DNA of 64,000 nucleotides from an uncultured Caulobacterales bacterium. Its GTDB lineage: Bacteria; Pseudomonadota; Alphaproteobacteria; Caulobacterales; Maricaulaceae. The notes beneath the pieces were generated by a model. The model saw only the letters and a list, made by a program, of their open reading frames with translations, made no database searches and was not told the DNA's origin. Positions 1-10,021 of the stretch are shown here, piece by piece. How positions within the stretch are numbered: position 1 is the stretch's first letter; every line of letters begins with the position of its first letter. A program made the translations under genes and the position numbers. Where the stretch lies: positions 1 through 64,000 of the forward strand of contig CALFVT010000015.1 in the NCBI GenBank assembly GCA_937928165.1. Reading direction: 5' to 3'.

Positions 1-458
1 CGTGCCTTGATGGCTTCCAAATATCTATTGTTTTACAAGACACACGCCGCGCAGCACTTTGCCCGCAGCTCAAGCGCTCAGCGCTTAACATCTCACAGCG
101 ATTGGCTTTTTCAAAGGCCCCAGACAGTTATTCGGTCTAAACCATCACAGCTCTCACCTTACGAGCCTACTCAAAGACCGCGTTACAGGGCGTCCGGCGG
201 GACATAGAGAGCGTTACCCCCTAGGCTATCCGCGCCAACCGTCCCCACTCAAACAAACTAACGCGCGATTGTCCGTTCGCGAATAAGGAACAAGTTTAAG
301 ATAAGGGGGAACCGATGGGCGTGGATTTATCTGGGTGTTTTTGTTTAAGAGCCGTAAGATAAAAACCTTCCGCATGTCGCTACGCGCCTGCGCAAGTGAC
401 AATCAGTAGGAATGGAACGTAAGCTCTTAGTTAAAGTGGGGTATAACCAAGATTGTCA
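1..458. other. Gene-free stretch at the left edge
   Basis: I see no supported protein gene here. The one open frame (7-207, plus) has low-complexity composition, no ribosome binding site and no family resemblance. On the minus strand, about 190-235 begins like a tRNA acceptor and D-arm, but no anticodon arm or T-loop follows. It could be part of an unrecognised structured RNA reaching beyond the left edge. The 3' end of the minus-strand thiC transcript probably runs into this area. Confidence 0.4.
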
Positions 459-488
459 TTCCGGGGTTGACGACGTCAGAACCCGGAA
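459..488. repeat. Inverted repeat of the TTCCGGG...CCCGGAA type
   Basis: The arms ATTCCGGGGTT and AACCCGGAA surround a short spacer, giving a strong hairpin just downstream of the last gene of the minus-strand thiC operon. Similar palindromes built on GTCATTCCGGG are scattered between genes in many alphaproteobacterial genomes. It may help end transcription or protect the mRNA 3' end, although there is no clear T-run. Confidence 0.55.
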
Positions 489-495
489 GGTCAAT

Positions 496-819
496 TCATT
501 CATTATATTTAAGCGCAGCTTCTAACATGGAGATAAGTTTTAATGTATCCGTTCGGGATAAATTTATAGGCATTATTCCCCCAGATAAATACATATGCTG
601 ACGAAGTTCAATAGAAATAGAATTTTCCATTTCTCTTGTTTTATCAATTACATGAACTTTTATCTTAGAGTGAATAATGCCTTTTCTATTTTTTATCTCA
701 TCATCAATTGTTTTAAGGATTTTGCCGCCAAACAAGGCACCACGAAACCCTTTTGTTATAATGGAATAGGTTAGATATATAAATATACAAAAAAAGCCGA
801 TAAAGACAAAAATCTCCAT
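496..819 (-). CDS. Small membrane protein of unknown function
   Basis: This 107-residue protein has one hydrophobic segment at residues 3-22 (FVFIGFFCIFIYLTYSII) followed by a basic, soluble tail. The tail could face the cytoplasm. I recognise no family. The gene starts 8 bases after the thiC stop codon, so it is probably co-transcribed with thiC. Its AT content is higher than that of thiC, which suggests later addition to the operon. An ordinary small anchored accessory protein is as likely as a thiamine role. Confidence 0.6.
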   Translation of the reverse strand: MEIFVFIGFFCIFIYLTYSIITKGFRGALFGGKILKTIDDEIKNRKGIIHSKIKVHVIDKTREMENSISIELRQHMYLSGGIMPINLSRTDTLKLISMLEAALKYNE

Positions 820-827
820 AACTCCCC

Positions 828-3624
<2,797 letters not shown>

Positions 3625-3628
<4 letters not shown>

Positions 3629-4062
3629 TTTCCCCCAAAAATCAAATTACTACTGCTATAGGAGCCGGCGAAATTATTGGCGAGGTTCATCACTTGGGCG
3701 GCGCAGTCCATGAATTGTTCATCCGTCAGTTGGGCGAGTGGGTGGGTGAAGACCGACCAGAGAGTTCCGTCTCTAAGGGCGTATTTCGCATCCAGCGCGC
3801 TACCGAAATTCGCTTCGAGTAGGCGTATATACTCGGCCTCATTCAAATCCTTTTGATCGGCCACAGGGCTCATAATGCGCATACGGTTATGGGCGGTATC
3901 GGTCATCACAAGCAGGTCACGGCCCTCGATTTTTAGCTGCCAATATCCTGCCTCCCCCTGCACGTCTTGACTGATTTGGCGCACAAGCTCATCGAGCTTA
4001 TTGTTGTTCATCGGCTCAGGCGCAGAGGCCGCAGGTTTTAGGGTGAAAATCTTTTTAATCAT
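3625..4062 (-). CDS. YbjN-like / secretion-chaperone-fold protein
   Basis: This 145-residue soluble protein carries a single alpha/beta domain with the pattern NRMRIMSPV, LEANFGSALDAKYAL, LWSVFTHPLAQL. That pattern resembles the YbjN / type III secretion chaperone-like superfamily. A paralogue lies at 18038-18685 with NRMRIISPI, LQANYDAVLDARYAV and LVWSVFIHPLSSL. The paralogue has a lipoprotein signal whereas this copy does not, so this one is probably cytoplasmic. It starts 3 bases after the upstream phosphatase stop and overlaps the DUF3800 gene. The family assignment is by pattern and the function is unknown. Confidence 0.65.
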
Positions 4063-4065
4063 GAT

Positions 4066-4605
4066 CTACTCCCCGAACCGCAGTAAGGCCGTGGTGACGC
4101 CGCCGTCTTTCGCAATGGTGATATAATAAAGCCGGTCATATTCCGTCGCCTCAACAATCGGCGTTCCGCCGTCACCGCCCAAAAGTTCTGTGAGTTGCGG
4201 CGTGGTATTACTATGGCCCACGACAAAGTGCCGCCCGCCGCTTTTTCTCAGGCGTTCGGCCATCCCCGTAAGGTCACGCGGGTCATAAATCTGCACGTCC
4301 AGTCCGAGCTGCTTCGCAAGCGGCGCGGCGGTATCGCGGGTGCGGGTGTAATCACTACTATGAATTTGGGTGATTTTGGCATCTTTCAGCATATCCGCGA
4401 GCAAAAGCGCCCGCGCCTGCCCCCTTTGGGTTAATGCCGGGTCGTCCTTATCCGCCGTTTTTTCCGCATGACGGACAAGGAAAATTTCAGTTGAAATGGT
4501 TTGATGTACGGCAGGCTCGTTTTGCTGCGGCTGGCAACTCACAGCCAAAACTGCAAAACAAATTAGAAAAAAAAAGGCCCAAAGGCGCGCTAAGATGTTT
4601 TTCAT
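4066..4605 (-). CDS. SixA-like histidine phosphatase lipoprotein
   Basis: A 179-residue member of the histidine phosphatase (phosphoglycerate mutase-like) superfamily. The catalytic motif VRHAEK is at about residues 44-49 and a second catalytic histidine lies in VVGHSNTT. The N-terminal hydrophobic stretch ends in the lipobox LAVSC, so the mature enzyme should be anchored in the envelope, facing the periplasm. Its Shine-Dalgarno (GGAAGGA) lies in the 3' strand of a TPP riboswitch, which points to control by thiamine pyrophosphate. A role in dephosphorylating external thiamine phosphates is an inference; the substrate is not shown by the sequence. Confidence 0.85.
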   Translation of the reverse strand: MKNILARLWAFFFLICFAVLAVSCQPQQNEPAVHQTISTEIFLVRHAEKTADKDDPALTQRGQARALLLADMLKDAKITQIHSSDYTRTRDTAAPLAKQLGLDVQIYDPRDLTGMAERLRKSGGRHFVVGHSNTTPQLTELLGGDGGTPIVEATEYDRLYYITIAKDGGVTTALLRFGE

Positions 4606-4608
4606 GCC

Positions 4609-4680
4609 CGTCCTTCCGCCCGTTTGAATGGGATCAAGTTCAAAGGATACGTCTCAGCCCAAAATCAGGCGCTCCTCGGT
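4609..4680 (-). promoter_or_regulatory. TPP riboswitch (THI element)
   Basis: Read on the minus strand this contains the conserved blocks GGAGCGCC, GGGCTGAGA, CCTTTGAACTTGATCCC and GGGCGGAAGGA in the right order and spacing for the thiamine pyrophosphate aptamer. The variable P4 stem pairs CCC with GGG. The last block contains the Shine-Dalgarno of the phosphatase gene that starts at 4605, so ligand binding would hide the ribosome binding site and repress translation. Confidence 0.87.
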
Positions 4681-4907
4681 TATCTATCTATGGCTTAAAT
4701 TCGCAAAATCAGCAAGCAATTTCGCCTTTGCCGCCGCCGATAAATTTAATCTATATACCCGCGAATAATCGTGATCGCCTTACTAAAATCCGCCGCGCCA
4801 AAAAGAACATATTCATGTTCATTTTTCCCCTGTTCATTATCCTGCGTGATTATTTTAAGCGCCCGCGCCCCTTGCTCATAGTCATGGCCCGCCGATTTAA
4901 TCTGCCC

Positions 4908-5342
4908 CTATGAAAGCTTCGCCGTGTCTCCAGCTTCATTGGTTAGTAGTACACCGAGCTTAGTAATCACCCCGCGATGAAATATATGCCTATTTTCTGT
5001 AAGCTTAAATTTAACGCTAAAAGATCGCATAAAAACATAGCCGCACAGCAAAATGAGACAGCCTATTAAAACCCATGTCATCATGGCCCTATAATCAACC
5101 GGGCCTGCATCGGTAATACCCTTAACATTCAGCGCCAAAACTAAACCCAAAAATGCCGTCCAGCGCCATTTGCGAATAAATATCATGACCGGATTAAACG
5201 CCCAAAAGGGTTTAGGCGGCGGCGCGGTTACGCCGGAAGTGTGCCCTCCATGGCCGCCCATATTATACGACCACAAGATATCATTTGAATTTGTAATATA
5301 TTTCGAGAGCCAATCCCTTTGACGAGCCGCCATCTTAGTCAT
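4908..5342 (-). CDS. Two-TM membrane protein, possible PH-like tail
   Basis: Start chosen at the ATG inside CATGACTAA, which overlaps the last codons of the upstream metallo-beta-lactamase-fold gene and suggests coupling. A soluble N-terminus is followed by two hydrophobic segments (WRWTAFLGLVLALNV and TWVLIGCLILLCGYVFM). The C-terminal part (VKFKLTENRHIFHRGVITKLG) resembles the start of bacterial PH-like (bPH2) domains but is short. About 144 residues. No function is known. Confidence 0.6.
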   Translation of the reverse strand: MTKMAARQRDWLSKYITNSNDILWSYNMGGHGGHTSGVTAPPPKPFWAFNPVMIFIRKWRWTAFLGLVLALNVKGITDAGPVDYRAMMTWVLIGCLILLCGYVFMRSFSVKFKLTENRHIFHRGVITKLGVLLTNEAGDTAKLS

Positions 5343-6219
5343 GCTGGTGCTCGGGGTCATGCTGATGTTCGGGCTCTTGGTTCTCCTTATCTTCGGGCTC
5401 TTTACCATGGCTGCTGATAACTTTAACCTCCCCCGGGACGTTTAAATAACTCTCGCCGCTATTTTTCAAATCATCCGGCACATTTATCGGCACATGAAGC
5501 CCAATAGAATGTTTAGCGTGCAGAACATTCGTCAAGATGCTCTTCCCGTCTTCATTCGTTAAAAACCAATAAGGCGGAAAGGCCGCATGGGTGTCTTTGG
5601 CGTCCCACACGTCATTATAAGGCTCAAAATGCTGCGCCTTAGGGTCTGCATCCCCCATATGAATAATTGTTGCGCCGCTCGGAAGGCTCACGCGGTAAAG
5701 CATGTTTTGGATACTGGCGCGGCGCTCATCGGGCCACCCTGCATGGGGAATACGGACAATATCTGTATCCACTTCGCCAAGTTTAAGCCTCACCGCGTCA
5801 TGACCATATTCGAGGTCAAGCACATCAATACGCGCTTCAAGGTCATCATACCAAATCTCTTCTTTTTTCATAAGGTCAAGGGCTTGTTTGGGCATAACCA
5901 AGCGAACATCTGTCTGTACGCTCATGTAATCTATCATATCCACCGCAGAGAAGTGATCGCTATGGGCATGGCTGATGAAAACAATATCAATGCCGTCAAA
6001 CTCTCCTTCACCAGCGAAAATGGCAGATTTATCTTCCGCTGTAATTTCAGGGTACGTTCCAAACCCCGATAAGGCGAGCGGGTCAAACATGATTTTGGTA
6101 TCGCCCGCGGAAACTAAAATACCCTCATTGGCAATATGGCGCGCTGTACCCAGCTCATGGGCCTGTACGCTGCCCGCCGTAGCCAGCAAGCCAACGAGTA
6201 AAAAAAAAGAATATTTCAT
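5335..6219 (-). CDS. Exported metallo-beta-lactamase-fold protein
   Basis: The motif SHAHSDH near residue 83 is the metal-binding HxHxDH signature of the metallo-beta-lactamase fold, and HMGDAD and HAKHSIGLH supply further candidate ligands. The start at 6219 is preceded by AGAGGA and gives a clear signal peptide (MKYSFFLLVGLLATAGSVQA), so the enzyme is periplasmic. A His/Glu-rich tail (PEHQHDPEHQHD) ends the protein and could bind metal. The open frame continues 27 codons further upstream, but that extension would bury the signal peptide. Substrate unknown; relatives include UlaG-like lactonases. Confidence 0.85.
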   Translation of the reverse strand: MKYSFFLLVGLLATAGSVQAHELGTARHIANEGILVSAGDTKIMFDPLALSGFGTYPEITAEDKSAIFAGEGEFDGIDIVFISHAHSDHFSAVDMIDYMSVQTDVRLVMPKQALDLMKKEEIWYDDLEARIDVLDLEYGHDAVRLKLGEVDTDIVRIPHAGWPDERRASIQNMLYRVSLPSGATIIHMGDADPKAQHFEPYNDVWDAKDTHAAFPPYWFLTNEDGKSILTNVLHAKHSIGLHVPINVPDDLKNSGESYLNVPGEVKVISSHGKEPEDKENQEPEHQHDPEHQHD

Positions 6220-6404
6220 GATTTGTCCTCTAATCCCTTTGTAACATACGGCAAGCCCCCTTTTTAAGAGCACCTTAAGAAACATGCCGCATTTTATCAC
6301 CGCATATCACAGCCATCCGTTATGTTATTATGACCGTAATAAATTATATGGGCAAGGCGATTTTCTGTATTGATTTATAGCGCAAGGATTTACTAATAAG
6401 CCTT

Positions 6405-6824
6405 ATGATTCACCGTATTATTTACCGGTCAAAAGCCACCGAAGAACTTACTGATTCAGAACTGCGCAGTCTTGCTATGTTTGCACGTATTCGTAATAAG
6501 GCCGCCAATATTTCCGGACTATTGCTTCATCATAATACGCAGGTCATGCAAGTTTTAGAGGGCGAACCCGAAGCCGTTAAAGCCCTTTATGCCAAAATAG
6601 AAAAAGATAGCCGCCACAAAGATATTTCACTTCTGGTCAATGAAACAAGTGAAGATCGAATCTTTGAAGACTGGTCTATGGGCTACCGTCCGCTGGATAC
6701 ATCGGCTGAAATGGATAAGTTTTTCACTCTCACCCGCGAAGCCCTCAAAGACATGATGCCGAATGACACCACAGACAGCCTTAAAGAGAACATTAGAAAA
6801 TTCTCTGAAGACAGTAATTTATAA
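6405..6824 (+). CDS. Single-domain BLUF blue-light sensor
   Basis: The BLUF domain binds FAD and senses blue light. The expected residues are visible: Tyr7 (RIIYRS), Asn31 (ARIRN), the ISGLLL strand, Gln49 in QVMQVLEG and Trp91 in DWSMGY. The domain fills residues 1-95, and a 44-residue helical tail of the kind used for dimerisation or output follows. No enzymatic output domain is fused, so it should act through a partner. It is transcribed divergently from the metallo-beta-lactamase-fold gene and convergently with the oxygenase gene. Confidence 0.92.
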   Translation: MIHRIIYRSKATEELTDSELRSLAMFARIRNKAANISGLLLHHNTQVMQVLEGEPEAVKALYAKIEKDSRHKDISLLVNETSEDRIFEDWSMGYRPLDTSAEMDKFFTLTREALKDMMPNDTTDSLKENIRKFSEDSNL

Positions 6825-6870
6825 AATTCGGCTTAATGTACTAAAAATAGTCCCGATGTTATGCTTTATG

Positions 6871-7647
6871 TTAATAACCTTGGCCCGGGCGCTCCTGCCA
6901 CAATGTGCTATGGGCATCATTTACTTCATTATCTGGGCGACCATTTGTGTAATAATATAGCGCGATTGAGTTTCTAGAGCGGCCAATAGGGCATGTAAGG
7001 GGCTCAGGATGTCCATGATAAGATGTCGACGTGGTATTGAAAACGACACAGCGATTAAAAATTGGTAAAACACGTCTCTGGTATGACGTCATATCTTGGT
7101 CCCATAATTCAAGATGACCGCCATAAGATTCCTGCCAATCTTTATTAAAATAGATGAGCACATTCAGCCGGCGATCAAGCTTTAATTTCTTCTCGCGGTT
7201 AAAATCAGCATGAATAGCCAATTTCCCGCCTGGCAATATCTGATGTAGCGCACCACCGTGGAAGTGCGGATCAACAATAAGCCCTTTTATACCTGTTAAT
7301 TTTTCTAAAAACTCTACGAACACTTGATTGTTAAAATCATGCAGTAAATGGCGGATAAAAACTGGCACACCTTCGAAATTATTGACTTGTGATTTTCCCA
7401 ATTTATTCGTTTGGTAACGATTATCAGGCTGTTCGAAACTTGGTAGATTTGCATCAGGAAAAAGACGTTCGACAGTTTGAGCTATGTGGTCTGGTAAAAA
7501 ATTGTCCATAACAGCATGCGGAAATGGGTCATTACTATTGTAACCATCAGCATAAATATCCAGATGTTTTTCAAAGTCACCCGGCTGTAAAAACGTGTAA
7601 TCAGCCTGCTGCTGCGTCTTCTTAGCGCGTTTAAATCTACTCAACAT
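6871..7647 (-). CDS. 2OG-Fe(II) dioxygenase (prolyl-hydroxylase-like)
   Basis: A 258-residue double-stranded beta-helix oxygenase. The iron ligands are H146 and D148 in AIHADFN, with the distal histidine in TSYHGHP (about 211); R223/R225 in GRSRNS is placed to bind 2-oxoglutarate. The opening FPHAVMDNFLP matches the usual start of prolyl-4-hydroxylase-like proteins often found near surface-polysaccharide genes. The substrate cannot be read from the sequence. It is a single gene with no close operon partner. Confidence 0.85.
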   Translation of the reverse strand: MLSRFKRAKKTQQQADYTFLQPGDFEKHLDIYADGYNSNDPFPHAVMDNFLPDHIAQTVERLFPDANLPSFEQPDNRYQTNKLGKSQVNNFEGVPVFIRHLLHDFNNQVFVEFLEKLTGIKGLIVDPHFHGGALHQILPGGKLAIHADFNREKKLKLDRRLNVLIYFNKDWQESYGGHLELWDQDMTSYQRRVLPIFNRCVVFNTTSTSYHGHPEPLTCPIGRSRNSIALYYYTNGRPDNEVNDAHSTLWQERPGQGY

Positions 7648-7800
7648 AATATTTTACTCACTTAGCTTAAACCGTGACATATAACGATTAACTATGGCTG
7701 GAATTGTTTTACTAAGAAGTTATGCGTAACTTTATAAAGTCAAGCAAGGACGAAACTGTCTTATTATTCCATCATTTTATATAATAAATGAAATGTAACC

Positions 7801-7842
7801 TTGACGTTATACTTAGCTTTCTATATGTAACCTATAAGTTAC
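7801..7842 (+). promoter_or_regulatory. Promoter and candidate operator of the XRE cassette
   Basis: TTGACG, a 17-base spacer and TATGTA form a plausible sigma-70 promoter. The dyad GTAAC-CTATAA-GTTAC overlaps the -10 and start region, where an XRE repressor would sit. A second dyad, AGTTA-TGCG-TAACT, lies at about 7718-7731. Autoregulation by the regulator encoded downstream at 8797 is inferred. Confidence 0.5.
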
Positions 7843-7855
7843 TCGGAGAATTGCA

Positions 7856-8302
7856 ATGGCTATACATATTGACAGGTTTTCAAAAGCGCGGCGTAGATCT
7901 ATATTTATCATCGCCATCGCCTATTTTATCTTTCAAGCTTTAGAACTTGATATGTCTGCGAAACTTATCGGCTGGACACCGGGTTCTGGCATATCCGAAC
8001 TGGTAGAGAACATAGGTTTTGGTATTTATTTTTTAGGCATCGTGGCACTTGGCTATAGCTATTGGCGGTTATCAAAGTCAGATAATCTCACACGGGCCGC
8101 GGCTCATGATGATTTGGTCAAACATCATATAAACCTCGCCATGCAATTTGGCTTTAAAGTATTAATGTTCGCAGGGTTTCTACTTTTTATATTACAGCAA
8201 ACCTATGATATATCTGGCGAAGACACAGCTCGCATATTCTTTACGCTATCATTAGCTGTACCCTATTTTAAGTTTGCTTGGCTCGAGATGAAACATGCCT
8301 AA
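7856..8302 (+). CDS. Four-TM membrane protein, copy 1
   Basis: 148 residues with about four hydrophobic helices: IFIIAIAYFIFQAL, ENIGFGIYFLGIVALGY, FKVLMFAGFLLFIL and IFFTLSLAVPYFKFAWLE. It is paralogous to the next gene: both end in PYF[KR]FA[WY]LE[MA]KHA and share the DDLVKHH/DELVKSH loop. Small membrane proteins of this kind are often paired with an XRE regulator, as here. The function is unknown. Start chosen for the CGGAG ribosome binding site. Confidence 0.75.
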   Translation: MAIHIDRFSKARRRSIFIIAIAYFIFQALELDMSAKLIGWTPGSGISELVENIGFGIYFLGIVALGYSYWRLSKSDNLTRAAAHDDLVKHHINLAMQFGFKVLMFAGFLLFILQQTYDISGEDTARIFFTLSLAVPYFKFAWLEMKHA

Positions 8303-8312
8303 TCACAGATAA
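8295..8312 (+). pseudogene. Vestigial start of an XRE gene (MPNHR-stop)
   Basis: Overlapping the end of copy 1 is ATGCCTAATCAC, identical to the first four codons of the real XRE gene at 8797. Here it runs into a stop after five codons. The context AAACATGCCTAATCAC is the same at both sites. This is the footprint of a tandem duplication that once included the regulator start. Confidence 0.7.
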
Positions 8313-8363
8313 ATCAATTTCAATATAATCCGTAAAACAAAGACATTAATTAGAGCTATCAAA

Positions 8364-8804
8364 ATGACGATATCAACTGAAACATTGAACAAACAACGTT
8401 ACCAATTCATGATTATTACAGGAATAATCTTTCTCTTATTTCAATTAATAAGCCTTAGTTTCATATCGAAAATGGCAATTTTGTCAAAAGACACGATTGA
8501 CGTTATGGAAAAATTAGGAGCTATTAGCCTTCTTCTTATTATTGGGTTTAGTTTTTTGTACCTCACCGCTGCAACAAAGAATAAACCTAATTTATTAAAA
8601 CCTCTAAAGGATGAACTCGTTAAATCCCATTTACAGCGAGCTAGCACATTTGGTTATAGGTTAATGATTTTACTGACGTTCCTTATTTTTTGTTTGTTAA
8701 AAATTATTCCTTTCACAATTGAAGACGTCTTACGAATAATATTAGCAGCAGGGGTAAGTGCACCTTATTTTCGCTTCGCCTATCTCGAGGCAAAACATGC
8801 CTAA
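8364..8804 (+). CDS. Four-TM membrane protein, copy 2
   Basis: 146 residues, a divergent paralogue of the preceding gene with the same helix layout (FMIITGIIFLLFQLISL, LLLIIGFSFLYLTA, YRLMILLTFLIFCLL, APYFRFAYLEAKHA). It is more AT-rich than copy 1. Its last codons overlap the start of the XRE regulator by 8 bases, so the two are likely translationally coupled. The unit probably works as a membrane protein plus DNA-binding regulator pair; what it senses is unknown. Confidence 0.75.
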   Translation: MTISTETLNKQRYQFMIITGIIFLLFQLISLSFISKMAILSKDTIDVMEKLGAISLLLIIGFSFLYLTAATKNKPNLLKPLKDELVKSHLQRASTFGYRLMILLTFLIFCLLKIIPFTIEDVLRIILAAGVSAPYFRFAYLEAKHA

Positions 8805-9006
8805 TCACGCAGAGTTATTAAACGATCTGAAACGTTTCAGGCAGGGAATTGGTTTCACGCAAGCCGAGCTTGCCGCAGAAATTGGCGTAAGCCGCAAGAC
8901 GATAAACACCGTTGAGAACGGTATCTTTATTCCTTCAACAATCCTCGCCTTAAAACTCGCGGCAGCCTTGAAGACATCCGTCGAAGACTTATTTCAACTG
9001 CCTTAA
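8797..9006 (+). CDS. Small XRE-family transcriptional regulator
   Basis: 69 residues, almost entirely one Cro/C1 helix-turn-helix (GFTQAELAAEIGVSRKTINTVE) with the tail IPSTILALKLAAAL and VEDLF typical of the short YgzD-like XRE proteins. The ATG at 8797 overlaps the membrane-protein stop. The open frame starts 13 codons further upstream, but those codons only restate the other gene in another frame. It likely represses its own operon through the dyad near 7827. Confidence 0.88.
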   Translation: MPNHAELLNDLKRFRQGIGFTQAELAAEIGVSRKTINTVENGIFIPSTILALKLAAALKTSVEDLFQLP

Positions 9007-9055
9007 GCGGCACGGGCAACAGCCCAAAAATCACACCATAATAATGGAGAAAAAA

Positions 9056-9997
9056 ATGGTCGATTCTATTAACAGGAAAACTATGTCTAAATTTTGGATG
9101 TTATTTATAACTTTTTTTACACTCAGCCAATCCGCCTGTCAGTCTTCTGCGCTGCCTTTACAATATGAAAAAACTCCAGCGCTTTGGACTATAGACGATG
9201 ATGATACGACATTGCACATCTTCGGTTATGCTCCGGTGCTTCCAAAAGGAACGGTTTGGAACAATGAAGACATCAATATGCACATTGATGCGTCAAATTT
9301 AATTATTATCGAATCTGATAATAGTTCCCAAGACGCACAAACACTTATTCAAACTTTAATTCCGGACATTGGGCTTTATAAAGACTCACAAACTCTTTCA
9401 GCGCAATTCTCGCAAGAAGAACAGGATGAGCTTAATGAGGTCACCACACAATTGGGCGCACCGCTGGCCGCATTAGAGGCGTTACGTCCCTGGCTAGCCT
9501 CAATTCAAGTGAGTGTTCTAGCAATATCTAAGCAGGAGTTTGATCTCGTCAACACACCCGTTATGCAAATTACAGACCGTGCAAAAACAAAAGGCAAACC
9601 AATAAATTACCTAGAAACACCCGATCATCTTATGCGGATTATGGCGAATTTCTCAGACAGGGAGCAAAAGTATTTATTCTTACACGCTGTCAGAAGTTTA
9701 AGAGATAATCCGCAACAGCAAAGCAAGCTCTCTCAAGCATGGCTAAGCGGGGACATTGAGCAAATCAGCGAGATTTTACACGGTGAAAACGGATCGTGGT
9801 CTAGCCCTCAAATTTATCAAGCCCTATTAATTGAAAGAAACAAAAACTGGACTAAGAAAATTAAAGATCTGATGAAAGATCAGACAGGTAACATCTTTAT
9901 GGCCGTCGGCTTAGGTCACCTCGCTGGTCCTGACAGCCTGATTAAAATGCTTGAACGTGAAGACGTGAAGGTTAAACGACAAAAACAAATAGACTAA
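9056..9997 (+). CDS. TraB/GumN family lipoprotein
   Basis: The start at 9056 has GGAG six bases upstream. The signal sequence ends in a lipobox-like LSQSAC. The GumN/TraB pattern is visible: ALWTIDDDDTTLHIFG near the N-terminus and VGLGHLAGPDSLIKML near the C-terminus, both normal for the family (about 300 residues). The usual GT-x-H motif after the first strand reads GYAPVLP, so the conserved histidine is replaced. That may mean loss of the proposed metal-dependent activity. Role unknown. Confidence 0.82.
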   Translation: MVDSINRKTMSKFWMLFITFFTLSQSACQSSALPLQYEKTPALWTIDDDDTTLHIFGYAPVLPKGTVWNNEDINMHIDASNLIIIESDNSSQDAQTLIQTLIPDIGLYKDSQTLSAQFSQEEQDELNEVTTQLGAPLAALEALRPWLASIQVSVLAISKQEFDLVNTPVMQITDRAKTKGKPINYLETPDHLMRIMANFSDREQKYLFLHAVRSLRDNPQQQSKLSQAWLSGDIEQISEILHGENGSWSSPQIYQALLIERNKNWTKKIKDLMKDQTGNIFMAVGLGHLAGPDSLIKMLEREDVKVKRQKQID

Positions 9998-10021
9998 GGC
10001 TTAGGCTTAATTCATATTCAT

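Noticed and set aside
7-207. 66-residue open frame on the plus strand
   Set aside because: No ribosome binding site, odd composition and no family resemblance.
190-235. tRNA or tmRNA on the minus strand
   Set aside because: Acceptor/D-arm-like start only; no anticodon stem, no GGTTCRA T-loop and no tmRNA tag-peptide codons.
4434-4913. 159-residue plus-strand open frame
   Set aside because: It runs antisense over the TPP riboswitch and the phosphatase start; no start signal or family.
5587-6072. 161-residue plus-strand open frame
   Set aside because: Antisense shadow of the metallo-beta-lactamase-fold gene.
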